A stretch of 64,000 nucleotides of DNA from an uncultured Pseudomonadales bacterium (GCA_951813295.1 CATOTI010000002.1:3048522-3112521); one strand, 5' to 3'. Positions 17,600-27,514 are shown, counted from the first letter of the stretch. Translations and numbers: made by a program. Notes: generated by a model from the letters alone, not told the origin.

Positions 17600-18721
17600 C
17601 TACTCCACGATTGCCTTTTCGAATACGTCCGGATCGAGCTCGAGGCCCAGCCCGGGACGGTCGGGAAGCGTGATGGTACCGCCGTCCGGCACGATCGGTT
17701 CCTTGAAGAGCGCGGCCGACGCCTGGAACGGACCCGTGAACTCCTCGGAGAACTCGTGTGGGCGGACGGCGTTCGTGACGGCAGCGTAGCTATGTAAGCT
17801 CGCGACGAGATTTGTGCCCACGATGGGGCTGTGCGGCATGACCACTTTGTTGAACGCGCTCGCGAGTTCGTAGACCCGGTTCATCTCGGACAAGCCACCG
17901 ACGTTCAAGACGTCGGGCTGGAGAATGTCCGGATTGGCCATTTCGAGAAGGTCGCGGAAACGCCACGCCGAGATCTCCTGTTCGCCCGTCGATACGGCGC
18001 AGTCGAGCGCGTCGACGACCTGCTTCAGACCGGCGATGTCGTACTGCGGCAGCGGCTCCTCAAAATGGGCGATGCCTAACTCTTCGAAGCGTCGACCCTG
18101 TTCGATCGCGGTCGGGACCGAGTAGCCGTTGTTGGCGTCGAACGACAGCGGCACGTCGTCGGGGAGCCACTCACGGCATGCTTGGAAGATGGCGAGATCG
18201 TTTGCCGGGTTGTGATCCTGGCGATAGTCGCGCCAATCCATGCGCACCTTGAACGCACGGAAGCCCCGGTCGTAACCCTCCTGAACCTCGGCGAGCATCT
18301 CGGCGGGTTCTTTTGTCCAACCGTTACCGCGGCTCCAGTAGAGCGGGATCTCTCTGCGTCGGGCGCCGCCGAAGAGTGCATAGAGCGGCATGTTGGCGGC
18401 CTTGCCCATGATGTCCCAGATGGCGATGTCGATCGCACCGACGATCTGGGGCGGCAACCGCGTCGCGCGTTGCCCGGTGCCGAGCGCCAGCGTCTCCCAG
18501 ATCTGTCGCGGCTGGCGCGGATCCATGCCGACGAGCAGAGGTTTGATCACGTCGTCGTTGTAGGCGTTGAAGACCTTGAGAGAGCGAGTTCCTTCGCCGA
18601 GACCCGTGATTCCCTCGTCCGTCAAAACCTGCACGATGAGCCGCTGGGGGATGCGCGCTTCGGGTGCGTCCGCCACCGCTGGCGGTTGGACACGATTGAT
18701 TCTGATATCGGTGATTTTCAT
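17600..18721 (-). CDS. Enolase-superfamily dehydratase/racemase (RspA/mannonate dehydratase-like)
   Basis: The protein has 373 residues. The active-site pattern is clear: Lys158-x-Arg160 (FKVRMDW), Asp195 (SFDANNGYS), Glu221 (FEEPLPQYD), Glu247 (STGEQE) and a late His in MPHSPI. It belongs with acid-sugar dehydratases and related mandelate-racemase-type enzymes; the exact reaction cannot be fixed. It is the first gene of a minus-strand run with a CoA-transferase, a PhyH and a Tag-like gene. The upstream region holds short purine-rich repeats shared with the divergent MaoC-like gene. Confidence 0.83.
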   Translation of the reverse strand: MKITDIRINRVQPPAVADAPEARIPQRLIVQVLTDEGITGLGEGTRSLKVFNAYNDDVIKPLLVGMDPRQPRQIWETLALGTGQRATRLPPQIVGAIDIAIWDIMGKAANMPLYALFGGARRREIPLYWSRGNGWTKEPAEMLAEVQEGYDRGFRAFKVRMDWRDYRQDHNPANDLAIFQACREWLPDDVPLSFDANNGYSVPTAIEQGRRFEELGIAHFEEPLPQYDIAGLKQVVDALDCAVSTGEQEISAWRFRDLLEMANPDILQPDVLNVGGLSEMNRVYELASAFNKVVMPHSPIVGTNLVASLHSYAAVTNAVRPHEFSEEFTGPFQASAALFKEPIVPDGGTITLPDRPGLGLELDPDVFEKAIVE

Positions 18722-18747
18722 GATGGGTACCGGTGTATGAATTCGGA

Positions 18748-18800
18748 CGATGGGGGAAGGACGATGGATGGGGGAAGGAGGATGGATGGGGGGGAAAGAC
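18748..18800 (+). repeat. Short purine-rich tandem repeats between divergent genes
   Basis: Three imperfect units based on GACGATGGATGGGGGAAGG follow one another (about 17-18 bases each). The last unit runs into the ribosome-binding region of the MaoC-like gene. The strand is almost free of C and T. It may affect translation start or be a slippage-prone tract. Confidence 0.6.
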
Positions 18801-18801
18801 G

Positions 18802-19626
18802 ATGACGGATCCGTATGTGGGTAAAAAGCTATCGACGCGTCGATTCACGATCAGCGAACCGACGATTGATGATTACTACCGTGGTCTCGAAATGGAACCG
18901 CGCGCCGACGGTAGGATCCCGTCGACGATCGCGAGTGACCCGGATAACGCGTATTTCAACGAGATCGCGTTTTCCAATCATGTCGGCCATCTCTGGATGC
19001 GTCAGGGCTGGGCTTGTCTCGGTGAGCTCGCGAGCGGCGTCGATTACGCCGTCGACGGCGAGATCAAGGACATCTACCAGAAACGCAATCGCTCGGTCGT
19101 CCACTACGAGACGACGCTGACCGACGAATCCGGTGACATCGTCCTGCGCACGGATCACCACCAGAGCTTTTTGAACGAGGTGCCGGAAGGAGAGGTCGCG
19201 TTTCGCGATCCGAACAAGAAGGAAGGCGCGCGAGTTTTCGAAGTACCGGACGGTCGTCGATTCGGTGGTCTGGAGAAGACGATTTCGGTCGAGATGTGTG
19301 GCGCCTTCTTCCACGGCGACGCCAATTACCACACCGACAAGGCGGCTTCGAGGGAACTCGGGTTCCGTGATGTCGTAGTCGTCGGGCGGATGACGATGGC
19401 GCTTGGCGCGACGATTCTCGAGGACGAGTTCGGCGCTGATTGGTGGGCGTCGGGACGGCTCGACATCAAGTTCACGAATCCCGTATGGGCGGATGACATC
19501 GTGCGAGCCCACGGCGTGGTGCGCGGACCGATGGAAGACGATGAGAACCGGACGAGCATTTTCATGTGGCTCGACAAACCGGACGATTCGATCGTCCTCA
19601 TTGCCGAGGCGTCGGTCGCGAACTGA
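18802..19626 (+). CDS. MaoC-like double hot-dog dehydratase family protein
   Basis: The protein has 274 residues. The ATG chosen (opening MTDPYVGKKL) follows a purine-rich GGGGGGAAAG stretch; the longer frame begins inside the repeats and encodes only low-complexity sequence. Two hot-dog-like halves are visible. The C-terminal half has HTDKAASRELGFRD and VVGRMTMALGATI, close to the R-hydratase 2 / itaconyl-CoA or mesaconyl-CoA hydratase group. It probably adds water to an enoyl-CoA. It is followed eight bases later by an alpha/beta hydrolase. Confidence 0.75.
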   Translation: MTDPYVGKKLSTRRFTISEPTIDDYYRGLEMEPRADGRIPSTIASDPDNAYFNEIAFSNHVGHLWMRQGWACLGELASGVDYAVDGEIKDIYQKRNRSVVHYETTLTDESGDIVLRTDHHQSFLNEVPEGEVAFRDPNKKEGARVFEVPDGRRFGGLEKTISVEMCGAFFHGDANYHTDKAASRELGFRDVVVVGRMTMALGATILEDEFGADWWASGRLDIKFTNPVWADDIVRAHGVVRGPMEDDENRTSIFMWLDKPDDSIVLIAEASVAN

Positions 19627-19634
19627 GCGAAAAC

Positions 19635-20456
19635 ATGGAACCGACGACGCTCATCTACGGCCGTGCGGGCGATCATCTGCTGGCACTCGACCTCTACCGC
19701 CGGCCTGGAGCACGTCACGCGATCGTGATGGTGCACGGCGGTGCCTGGATGGCGAACGACCGGCAGACGCCGCGTGTGGTCTGTGCGGCCCTCGCGGAGC
19801 GCGGTTTTGCCGTCTTTTCGCTCGATTTCCGCGATGGCCGGAACGGCCGTCATCCGTGTGCGGTGGCCGACATCACCGCAGGCATTCGATTTGTGCGCCG
19901 GATGGCGGAACCCCTCGACGTCGATGCGGGGCGCATCGGGCTCATCGGCAGTTCCTCCGGCGGCCATCTCGTGCTGATGAGCGCGTACTCGGCGGATCGT
20001 GACGAGCACCGAACGACGGAAGTCGCCCGATCGTTGGATGGCGACGATTTCGGCGAAGCCCATGAAAGCGCCGCCGTCGGGTACGTCATCTCGCTATGGC
20101 CGGTTTCCGATCCGCTTGCACGCTTCCGATACGCCAAAGAGGTCGGCCGGGACGAACTCGTTGCCGCTCATTTGCGCTACTTCGAAGACGAAAACCACAT
20201 GGCGGCATCGAGCGTGCAGCGATTGCTACGCGACGGGCCGGACGCTCGACCGGCGACCCTCGTCGTGCAACCCGGAGCGGATCAGAACGTCCCGCAGGCA
20301 ATGACGCTCGATCTCGTCGCGGCCTTGCAGCAAGCGGATGTACCGTTTCGTTATCTCTTCAACCCCGGCCTGCCGCACGCGTACGCCTATCAGGCCTCCG
20401 CGGAGACGTCGCGACTCGTGAACGAACTCGTGCCGTTCATTGACGAACACCGCTAG
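19635..20456 (+). CDS. Alpha/beta hydrolase (HSL/carboxylesterase-like)
   Basis: The protein has 273 residues. The oxyanion-hole motif HGGAW is at 34-38. The nucleophile is Ser107 in GSSSGG, with an acid in QPGADQNVP and a catalytic His in GLPHAYAY. This is the kynurenine formamidase/HSL type. It is predicted cytoplasmic, hydrolysing an ester, formamide or thioester. It lies eight bases after the MaoC-like gene, so likely in one operon. Its last codons lie inside a 17-bp tandem duplication. Confidence 0.8.
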   Translation: MEPTTLIYGRAGDHLLALDLYRRPGARHAIVMVHGGAWMANDRQTPRVVCAALAERGFAVFSLDFRDGRNGRHPCAVADITAGIRFVRRMAEPLDVDAGRIGLIGSSSGGHLVLMSAYSADRDEHRTTEVARSLDGDDFGEAHESAAVGYVISLWPVSDPLARFRYAKEVGRDELVAAHLRYFEDENHMAASSVQRLLRDGPDARPATLVVQPGADQNVPQAMTLDLVAALQQADVPFRYLFNPGLPHAYAYQASAETSRLVNELVPFIDEHR

Positions 20457-20475
20457 GGGACGAACACCGCTAGGG
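20442..20475. repeat. 17-bp tandem duplication at a convergent gene junction
   Basis: GACGAACACCGCTAGGG occurs twice head to tail (20442-20458 and 20459-20475). The first copy encodes the last residues (DEHR) and stop of the hydrolase. The second supplies the stop region of the convergent regulator gene. This looks like a recent slippage event that separated two formerly overlapping stops. Confidence 0.85.
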
Positions 20476-20943
20476 GTCGAGCACGGCCGCGATCGCGTCG
20501 ACGTCGGTCGCGCAAGCTCGCCCGGGCCGTGTCAGCTCGTAACGTGAACGGGGCGGGTAACCTTCATCGATGCTGCGCGAAATGAGTTCGTCCGATTCGA
20601 GGCGCTTCAGCGTTTGTGTCATGGCCCGCGGCGTGATGCCGAGGGCTTGCTGCAGCGCGTTGAAGCGGCTGAGATTCAGGAGCCCGCGCAGGATCGGCGC
20701 CGACCACTTCAACCGACCGCTGGGACGATCGGCCATACCGACCGTGTAGCTCGCGGCCGCCGGCGCGACTGTTGAACCTTTGTCGGTGAGTCGGTATTCG
20801 GGTCGGAGCGGATGGCCGTAGCCCGGGTTCCGTTCGATGAGGCCGAGATCGTCGAGGGCGTTCAGCGCCGCCTTCAACGCGTTGCGGGACACCTGCAGTC
20901 GATTGAGCAGAACGATCACGCGCGCGCCGGGTGTGCCGTTCAT
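20470..20943 (-). CDS. Tandem winged-helix (HxlR-like) transcriptional regulator
   Basis: Two winged-helix units are visible. The second (about residues 75-150) has LKWSAPILRGLL, RFNALQQALGITPRAMTQTL and YELTRPG. The first (1-60) has VSRNALKAALNALDDLGLIER and YRLTDKG. The first ATG is at 20943, but homology continues upstream in frame as ALFHRRWAVPVLAL, the usual HxlR opening, with no ATG, GTG or TTG before a stop about 37 codons up. A rare start (ATT or ATC near 21000) or an altered 5' end is implied. It is divergent from the VOC protein at 21135 and probably controls it. Confidence 0.75.
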   Translation of the reverse strand: MNGTPGARVIVLLNRLQVSRNALKAALNALDDLGLIERNPGYGHPLRPEYRLTDKGSTVAPAAASYTVGMADRPSGRLKWSAPILRGLLNLSRFNALQQALGITPRAMTQTLKRLESDELISRSIDEGYPPRSRYELTRPGRACATDVDAIAAVLDP

Positions 20944-21035
20944 GAGGGCGAGGACAGGAACGGCCCAGCGACGATGAAAGAGCGCGATCGTCTGGTTGAT
21001 CGGAATGTGCCGAAGAGGGAATACAAAATAATCGT

Positions 21036-21074
21036 ACTATACTTTTTGACACATGCATTCATTCCCGTTACTAA
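21036..21074 (+). promoter_or_regulatory. Divergent promoter region between regulator and VOC gene
   Basis: On the plus strand, TTGACA (21046-21051) is 17 bases before TACTAA (21069-21074), a perfect -35 with a weak -10, pointing to the VOC gene. On the minus strand, TATAGT (complement of 21036-21041) resembles a -10 element for the regulator gene. The local AT-rich stretch stands out from the GC-rich surroundings. Confidence 0.4.
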
Positions 21075-21134
21075 TGCGCTTGCTCAATAGCTAAATGCGG
21101 GATTGGCAGATGCCGATCCGAGGAGGAGAGAGAG

Positions 21135-21512
21135 ATGCCGAATTTCGAATACAAGGGCGACATCACGTTGTCCTGTTCCGTCAAAGACCTGGATACCTCG
21201 ATCGACTGGTTCAAGGAGATGCTCGGTTTCGAGGAGGTTTTTCGAGCCCCGGAAGCTGGCTGGGCCGAACTCACGTCGACGACGGCAGACGTCACGATCG
21301 GGCTCGGACAGAACGAAGAAGTCGACGGGCGCGGTGGAACGACACCGGTCTTTGGTGTGTTGGATGTCGTGGCGGCGAAAGCCGACCTCGAGGCGAAAGG
21401 GGTTCAGTTCGACGGCGACATCGTCGAGATCCCCGGAATGGTGAAGCTCGCGACGTTCTTCGACCCGGACGGCAACAGTTACATGTTCGCGGAATCGCAA
21501 AACCCGCAATAA
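21135..21512 (+). CDS. VOC (glyoxalase/bleomycin-resistance fold) protein
   Basis: The protein has 125 residues. The N-terminal CSVKDLDTSIDWFKEMLGFEEV and C-terminal FFDPDGNSYMFAES are the paired halves of a vicinal-oxygen-chelate domain. The metal-binding residues may be partly absent. A GAGGAGAGAGAG site precedes the ATG. It lies divergent from a winged-helix regulator, so it is probably an inducible small-molecule-binding or isomerising protein. The substrate is unknown. Confidence 0.78.
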   Translation: MPNFEYKGDITLSCSVKDLDTSIDWFKEMLGFEEVFRAPEAGWAELTSTTADVTIGLGQNEEVDGRGGTTPVFGVLDVVAAKADLEAKGVQFDGDIVEIPGMVKLATFFDPDGNSYMFAESQNPQ

Positions 21513-21657
21513 CGAAAGCAACCGGTCCTGTCGCCGGATACGCCGGCTGGGGCCCCATCGCGTCGCTGGCATGCGCGCCGGGCAAGCTTGCGCGTCCGGA
21601 GCGGTCAACCGATGATCATGGCGTCGATGTCCGGCGCGCGATGGCGATCGAGGGGCG

Positions 21658-22584
21658 ATGGGTACGGTTGCAAGACAGCGATTCGAGGCGGCGCTCGAGC
21701 GTCTGGTCGAGGACGTTCGCCTCGATGACCACATCCTCGCCGTCATCCTGTGCGGAAGCCTTTCCCACGACGAGGTCTGGGATAAATCCGATATCGACCT
21801 CGTCGTCGTCAGTACGGACGACAAAAAGTCGCCGACGCATTCCGTCGCGCTCGTCGTCGATGACATCAACATCCACACCACGGTCCAGCCGCGCAAAGAA
21901 TTTCGCACGCGCCTCGAAGCGTCGACGCGCAATTCCTTTACGCACTCGATCTTCGCCAAGGCGCGGCTGGTCTACAGCAAAGACCCTTCGATCGATCGGC
22001 TTTTTGACGAGTTGTTGACCGTTGGCGAGCGGGACGCGGCGATCCAGGCGTTGCATTCGGCGACGCAAGCGATCTCGTGCCTCTACAAGGCCTACAAGTG
22101 GTTCGAGATCAAGAAGGATATGGCCTACACGGCCTGGTGGATCACGCAGGCGGCGCGTTCACTCGGCGAGGTGGTCGTCGGTCTCTCGGGCCGTATCGTC
22201 GGTCGCGAGGCGATGGTCGAGGCGAGCGAACTCGAGCCGGACCTCATGCGCCCCGCCTATGTCGATCTCTTCGAGAAGAAGGTCACGCGGCCTGCCTTGA
22301 AGCGCGGAATCGAAGCGCTCGAAAACTATCTCGAACCGCGCGCTACGACGATCTTTGCGCTCGTACTCGAATATCTCGAACAAGCCCAGGGCGAGCCACA
22401 GTCGACCACCCAGTTGCAACATCACTTCGAACGCAACTACGGCGTCAATGAGGTCGTGACAGCGTGCGAGTGGCTATCCGATATCGGGCTCATCGAGAAG
22501 GCATCGACGCCGGTGAAACTCACGACGAGGAGTCAGATCGAGGTCGAGGAGCTGGCGTTCTTTCGGGTAGCGGACGGTTGGTAG
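21658..22584 (+). CDS. Nucleotidyltransferase-fold protein with helical C-terminus
   Basis: The protein has 308 residues. The nucleotidyltransferase signature is Gly33-Ser34 followed by Asp45-x-Asp47 (CGSLSHDEVWDKSDIDLVVV). A helical region resembling HEPN or kanamycin-nucleotidyltransferase C-domains follows (about 130-230). A winged-helix-like end follows that (about 255-300). It might transfer a nucleotide to a small molecule, tRNA or protein. It is 30 bases upstream of a UvrA-like gene and likely co-transcribed with it. No antitoxin partner is seen. Confidence 0.7.
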   Translation: MGTVARQRFEAALERLVEDVRLDDHILAVILCGSLSHDEVWDKSDIDLVVVSTDDKKSPTHSVALVVDDINIHTTVQPRKEFRTRLEASTRNSFTHSIFAKARLVYSKDPSIDRLFDELLTVGERDAAIQALHSATQAISCLYKAYKWFEIKKDMAYTAWWITQAARSLGEVVVGLSGRIVGREAMVEASELEPDLMRPAYVDLFEKKVTRPALKRGIEALENYLEPRATTIFALVLEYLEQAQGEPQSTTQLQHHFERNYGVNEVVTACEWLSDIGLIEKASTPVKLTTRSQIEVEELAFFRVADGW

Positions 22585-22614
22585 CAGTTTCGCGGAAACG
22601 GATGGGGGAATTCG

Positions 22615-25548
22615 GTGGCGACGGCTCGAAAAACGAAGACGACACGGCGGAAAACGACGGCCGTGTCACCCGCGAACGCACCCAGGACGTCGATTGCCGT
22701 GCAGGGCGCGCGGGTACACAACCTGAAGGATATTTCGGTCGAGATTCCGCGCGATCAGCTCGTAGTGGTGACGGGGCTCTCCGGGTCCGGTAAATCGTCG
22801 CTCGCGTTCGACACGATCTACGCCGAAGGGCAGCGGCGCTACATGGAGTCGCTCTCGACGTACGCGAAACGCTTCATCGCGCAGGTCACGAAGCCCGATG
22901 TCGATTTCGTCTTCGGCTTGTCGCCGGTGGTCTCGATCGAGCAGAAGACCATTGCGCGTAATCCCCGCTCGACGGTGGGAACGCTGACGGACGTCGCCAG
23001 CTATCTGAACCTGCTCTACGCGACGATCGCGGATGCCGAGTGCCCGCACACAGGCGAGCCGACCCCGATCCGAACGTCCAGTCAGATCGTCGAAGCGATC
23101 CTTGCCTTGCCCGAAGGTGCGGAGATCGAGTTACACGCACCGATCTTCGAGGTTTACGGCGAGGAGCCCGAGTTCATCTTCAACGAGGTCCGTAAACTCG
23201 GGTGCCGGTACGTCGACATCGACGGGGACCGCGTCGACCTGTCGTCGGACGTGCCGTCATCGATCGCGCCGGACGCGCGCATGACGGCGGTTGTCGATCG
23301 GTTGACGTTGACGGGCGATGTCGAGAAGCAACTCAAAGCAGCAGTTCTGCACACCTTGCGGGTAGGCGATTGCCTGATGACGGTCAAGGTCGTGGCCGGC
23401 GTGGCGAAGAAGACGGTTGGCAGCTTCACGAAATCCTTCGGTTCGAAGACGCTCGCGCTCGTTTTCGGGGACGTCGCCCCGGACTTCTTCATGTTCAACA
23501 ACCCGGAGAGTGCCTGCCGAACGTGCGGCGGTATCGGAACGGACAAAAGAACGCACCGGGACCTTCTCATCACGAACCCGGAGCGCAGTATCCGTGAGGG
23601 ATGCTTCCTGAAGGACGCGTTCAACTACCGCCCCGACAACCATCGCGCCTATACGCTCTACTCGCTGTCGGAGGTTTACGGCTTCGACCTCGATACGCCC
23701 TGGCAGGATCTTTCCGAGGAAGTCCGTGAGGTGGTGCTCTACGGCACGGGCGGTCGGCCGATCGATCTCAAGGTTCCGCCGGATGCCAAGGAGCGCAAGG
23801 AGAACTGGCTGAAGCGGCCGTACGTCTTTCCGGGAATCGCGGGCGGAATTGAACGGCACTACAGATGGTATCGGCAGCGCGACGTGGCGAATTCGGGCAT
23901 GGAGGCGTGGCTCGACCGCGTGATGGTCGATCACATCTGCCCGGATTGCGAAGGATCACGTCTGCGCGCCTCGAGGCTCTGCTTTCGCATCGACGGCAAG
24001 ACGATCGACGATCTCGGCCGGATGAATTTCGACGAGCTAAGACCGTTTCTCGCGTCGGTCGAACCAGAAGGCGTCAACGCCACGGCCGGGAAACAGGTGC
24101 TCGGCGAAATCGTTCGCCGGCTCGACCTGCTGCTCGGTATCGGCCTCGACTATCTGAACTTCAACCGCCCCTCGGGAACCTTGTCCGGCGGCGAGGCGCA
24201 GCGGATTCGCCTTTCGACGCAGATCGGCTCCGGGCTGATGGGCATGCTCTACGTGCTCGACGAGCCGTCGATCGGTCTGCACCCCAAAGACAACGTCAAG
24301 ATGATCGAGACGCTGCGCTCGCTTCGCGATCTCGGCAACTCGGTGATCGTGGTAGAGCATGATGAGGAGACCATTCGTGCTGCCGACTACGTCATCGAAG
24401 TAGGCCCGGGGCCGGGTATTCACGGCGGCACGGTCGTCGCACAGGGCCAACTCGACGACATTCTGGCGACCAAGGGGTCTCCAACCGGCGAATACCTATC
24501 CGGTTCCAAGTCGATCGATCGTCGATCGGACGTGCGAGAGTCGACGGGTGAGGTGCTCTCGATTCGCGGCGCGCGCGCCAACAATCTCAAGGATGTCGAC
24601 GTGGACATTCCGCTCGGCCAGTTCGTCGCGATCACGGGCGCGTCGGGCTCGGGCAAGTCGACGCTCATCAACGAGATTCTCTACAAGGAACTCTGGAAGC
24701 GCCTCGTCGATTCGCGCTCACTTTCGGGGGAGCACGATTCGCTGACCGGCGTCGACGCGTTGACGCGGGTCATCAGCATCGATCAGACGCCGATCGGGCG
24801 GAACAGCCGATCCAATCCATCGACGTATGTCGGCTTTTACGATCAGATCCGTTCGTTGTTCGCGAACACGGAAGAATCGAAGGCGCGCGGCTACAAGCCC
24901 GGTCGATTCAGTTTCAACGTGAAAGGTGGGCGATGCGAGGAGTGCCAGGGCGAAGGCACGATCGCGACGAAGCTCTACTTCATGCCCGACGTCGAAGTCG
25001 TTTGCGGTGCTTGTAAGGGGCAGCGATTCAATCCGGAAACGCTCGAGATCACTTACGCCGACAAGAACATCGCCGACATACTCGATCTGTCGATCGAGGA
25101 AGGCGTGGATTTCTTCGCCGAAGTACCGTCGATCGGACGCAAGGTCGCCGTGCTGAACGATCTCGGCCTCGGCTATCTGACGTTGGGTCAGTCGGCGACG
25201 ACGCTTTCGGGCGGCGAGGCGCAGCGCGTGAAGCTTGCTGGCGAACTGTCGAAACTACAGACGCGCGGCCACGTGCTCTACATTCTGGATGAGCCGACGA
25301 CCGGTTTACATCTGGCCGATATCTCGAAGCTTCTGGAATCGCTGCATCGCCTGGTCGACGCCGGACATACCGTGTTGGTGATCGAGCACCACCTCGACGT
25401 GATCAAGACGGCGGATCACGTGATCGATCTCGGCCCTGAAGGCGGGCGGGGCGGCGGTCGCGTCATCGCTGAAGGTACACCGGAGGAAATCGCGTCGACG
25501 AAGGGATCACATACCGGCTTCTACCTTCGGGAAACGCTCGGCGCTTAG
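22615..25548 (+). CDS. uvrA: UvrA-like excinuclease ATPase
   Basis: The protein has 977 residues, longer than E. coli UvrA. Two ABC modules are complete: Walker [10 protein letters not shown] (54-62) and GASGSGKST (675-683), with signatures LSGGEAQR near 524 and 865. The CPDC pair (Cys442, Cys445) and the second zinc module (Cys774, 777, 797, 800) are intact. The first module keeps only CRTC (Cys301, 304); its other CxxC pair is replaced by LVFG. The basic N-terminus ([11 protein letters not shown]) is also extra. It may be the housekeeping UvrA of a divergent lineage or a paralog. The start is GTG after GGGGGA. Confidence 0.85.
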   Translation: MATARKTKTTRRKTTAVSPANAPRTSIAVQGARVHNLKDISVEIPRDQLVVVTGLSGSGKSSLAFDTIYAEGQRRYMESLSTYAKRFIAQVTKPDVDFVFGLSPVVSIEQKTIARNPRSTVGTLTDVASYLNLLYATIADAECPHTGEPTPIRTSSQIVEAILALPEGAEIELHAPIFEVYGEEPEFIFNEVRKLGCRYVDIDGDRVDLSSDVPSSIAPDARMTAVVDRLTLTGDVEKQLKAAVLHTLRVGDCLMTVKVVAGVAKKTVGSFTKSFGSKTLALVFGDVAPDFFMFNNPESACRTCGGIGTDKRTHRDLLITNPERSIREGCFLKDAFNYRPDNHRAYTLYSLSEVYGFDLDTPWQDLSEEVREVVLYGTGGRPIDLKVPPDAKERKENWLKRPYVFPGIAGGIERHYRWYRQRDVANSGMEAWLDRVMVDHICPDCEGSRLRASRLCFRIDGKTIDDLGRMNFDELRPFLASVEPEGVNATAGKQVLGEIVRRLDLLLGIGLDYLNFNRPSGTLSGGEAQRIRLSTQIGSGLMGMLYVLDEPSIGLHPKDNVKMIETLRSLRDLGNSVIVVEHDEETIRAADYVIEVGPGPGIHGGTVVAQGQLDDILATKGSPTGEYLSGSKSIDRRSDVRESTGEVLSIRGARANNLKDVDVDIPLGQFVAITGASGSGKSTLINEILYKELWKRLVDSRSLSGEHDSLTGVDALTRVISIDQTPIGRNSRSNPSTYVGFYDQIRSLFANTEESKARGYKPGRFSFNVKGGRCEECQGEGTIATKLYFMPDVEVVCGACKGQRFNPETLEITYADKNIADILDLSIEEGVDFFAEVPSIGRKVAVLNDLGLGYLTLGQSATTLSGGEAQRVKLAGELSKLQTRGHVLYILDEPTTGLHLADISKLLESLHRLVDAGHTVLVIEHHLDVIKTADHVIDLGPEGGRGGGRVIAEGTPEEIASTKGSHTGFYLRETLGA

Positions 25549-26543
25549 TTCTCTACAGCCTTGAACGGCGGCAGGGACTCGAAGTGGTGGCAGGCGACCG
25601 TCGAACCGTCGTCGAACTTCCTGACGCCGGGCTTTTCCGCGCTACAACGATCCGTTGCGTGAACGCAGCGTGGGTGGAACCGACAACCGCTCGGCGGATC
25701 GATCGGTGAGGGGACCTCGCCCGTCAGGATCGTCCGTTGGCGTTTGAGGGTCGGATCCGCGATCGGGATCGAAGAAATGAGCGCCCTTGTGTACGGATGC
25801 CGTGGCGTTTCGTAGATCGACATCGCGGCCTGGGTCTCGACGACTTCGCCGAGATACATCACCGCGATCTGATCCGAAACGTGCTTAACGACCGTGAGGT
25901 CGTGGGCGATGAAGATGAGCGCGAGGTTCATCTCGCGCTGTAGATCGAGCAGGAGGTTGATCACCTGCGATTGGATCGAGACGTCGAGGGCGGAAACGGC
26001 TTCGTCGCAGACGATCAGTTTCGGTCGCAGCGCGATCGCTCGCGCGATGCCGATCCGCTGACGCTGGCCGCCCGAGAACTCGTGTGGAAAGCGGTTGACG
26101 GCGGAGGGGTCGAGCCCGACGCGATTGAGCAGCTCATCGACCCAGCGCCGCCGTTCTTCGGTGCTGCCGAGGCGGTGGATCACGAACGGTTCTTCGATGA
26201 TCCGCCCGATCGTGTGACGCATGTTGAGCGACTCGTACGGGTCCTGGAAAACGATCTGCAAGTCGCGGCGTAGCGCGCGCATCGATTTGCCATCGAGTTG
26301 GGCGATATCCCGGCCCTCGAAAAAGACCGCGCCGCGGGTCGGTTCCGTCAGCCGCAAGAGCGTCTTGCCGACCGTGCTCTTGCCGCAGCCGGACTCCCCG
26401 ACGAGGCCGAGCGTCTCACCGGCGTTCAAGACGAAGGACACGTTGTCGGCTGCATGCACGTGCCCGTGGGTTCGCAGGAACACGCCGCCCTTTACCGGGA
26501 AGTGTTTGGTGAGACCCTCGACGCGAAGAAGTGGTTCGGTCAC
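25545..26543 (-). CDS. Peptide ABC transporter ATPase, DppF/OppF type
   Basis: The protein has 332 residues. Walker A is GESGCGKST, the signature is [13 protein letters not shown], Walker B is [12 protein letters not shown] and the switch His is in IFIAHDL. The C-terminal oligopeptide-type extension with cysteines ([14 protein letters not shown]) is present, which in relatives can hold an iron-sulfur cluster. It starts within the previous ATPase gene (ATGA overlap) and ends four bases into the convergent uvrA-like gene. It powers the Yej-like peptide importer as one of two nucleotide-binding subunits. Confidence 0.92.
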   Translation of the reverse strand: MTEPLLRVEGLTKHFPVKGGVFLRTHGHVHAADNVSFVLNAGETLGLVGESGCGKSTVGKTLLRLTEPTRGAVFFEGRDIAQLDGKSMRALRRDLQIVFQDPYESLNMRHTIGRIIEEPFVIHRLGSTEERRRWVDELLNRVGLDPSAVNRFPHEFSGGQRQRIGIARAIALRPKLIVCDEAVSALDVSIQSQVINLLLDLQREMNLALIFIAHDLTVVKHVSDQIAVMYLGEVVETQAAMSIYETPRHPYTRALISSIPIADPTLKRQRTILTGEVPSPIDPPSGCRFHPRCVHATDRCSAEKPGVRKFDDGSTVACHHFESLPPFKAVEN

Positions 26544-27514
26544 GCCATTCCCAACGGGTGGTGGCAGCTGAAACGACGTAGGCCGATGCGCGTGATGGCG
26601 GGTTCCTCTACGCAGACGTCGCTCGCATAGCCGCAGCGGTTACGGAAACGGCAACCGGGCGGCATATCGGCGAGAGTCGGCACGATGCCGTCGATCGTGG
26701 GTAGCACCGACTTCGGCACACTCTCCATACGCGGAATCGAATCGATGAGTCCGCGTGTGTACGGATGGTGCGCGTTGCGGAAGAGATCGGTCGTCGACGC
26801 TTCCTCCGCGATCCGTCCGGCGTACATCACGACGACACGCGAGGCGATTTCGGCGATCACGCCGAGGTCGTGCGTGATGAAGATGATGGAGAGCCCGTAG
26901 TCGGCCTGCAGTTCCAGCAAGAGATCGAGGATCTGCGCCTGAATGGTGACGTCGAGTGCCGTGGTGGGCTCGTCGGCGATCAAGAGTTCTGGGCGGCTCG
27001 CGAGCGCAATGGCGATCATCACGCGTTGGCGCATACCCCCGGATAGCTGGTGGGGGTATTCCTTGAGGCGCTGATCGGGGGCCGGAATACCGACCCGGGC
27101 GAGGAGCTCGACGGCGCGCGCGAGATGAAGGTCGGGCGTGCCGGTGTCATGCAGGGCGATCGCTTCGATGAGCTGCGCGCCGATCCGCTGCACGGGATTC
27201 AGCGCGGTCATGGGCTCCTGGAAGACCATCGCGATGCGGTTGCCGCGGACCGTGCCGAGATCGGTGCCTTCGTCGACGAGATCGAGGCCGCTGAGCGTGA
27301 CTCGACCCCTGGTGACCCGGCCGCTGGGTCGCGGCAGGAGTCCCATGATGGTGAGTGCCGTCACGCTCTTCCCGCAGCCGGATTCGCCGACGAGGCCGAG
27401 TATCTCGCCAGCGTTGACCTCGAACGACAGACGATCGACGACGTTCAAGACTCCTTCGTCCGTCGCGAAGTCGATCGAGAGGTCGCTGATCTCGAGCAGT
27501 TTCTCTTCGGTCAC
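26540..27514 (-). CDS. Peptide ABC transporter ATPase, DppD/OppD type
   Basis: The protein has 324 residues. It starts at a GTG eight bases after the binding-protein stop; the longer frame overlaps that gene. Walker A is GESGCGKSV, the signature [13 protein letters not shown], Walker [13 protein letters not shown] and the switch His in IFITHDL. The OppD-type C-terminus with [14 protein letters not shown] is present. It pairs with the DppF-type ATPase encoded next. In E. coli, YejF carries both halves in one chain; here they are separate. Confidence 0.92.
   Translation of the reverse strand: MTEEKLLEISDLSIDFATDEGVLNVVDRLSFEVNAGEILGLVGESGCGKSVTALTIMGLLPRPSGRVTRGRVTLSGLDLVDEGTDLGTVRGNRIAMVFQEPMTALNPVQRIGAQLIEAIALHDTGTPDLHLARAVELLARVGIPAPDQRLKEYPHQLSGGMRQRVMIAIALASRPELLIADEPTTALDVTIQAQILDLLLELQADYGLSIIFITHDLGVIAEIASRVVVMYAGRIAEEASTTDLFRNAHHPYTRGLIDSIPRMESVPKSVLPTIDGIVPTLADMPPGCRFRNRCGYASDVCVEEPAITRIGLRRFSCHHPLGMA

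Noticed and set aside
18748..18800. CRISPR array
   Set aside because: There are only three contiguous short units with no spacers and no cas genes nearby. They are simple tandem repeats.
21658..22584. MNT/HEPN-type toxin-antitoxin module
   Set aside because: The nucleotidyltransferase is a single long protein with a C-terminal winged helix and has no small HEPN partner; the neighbour is a UvrA-like ATPase.
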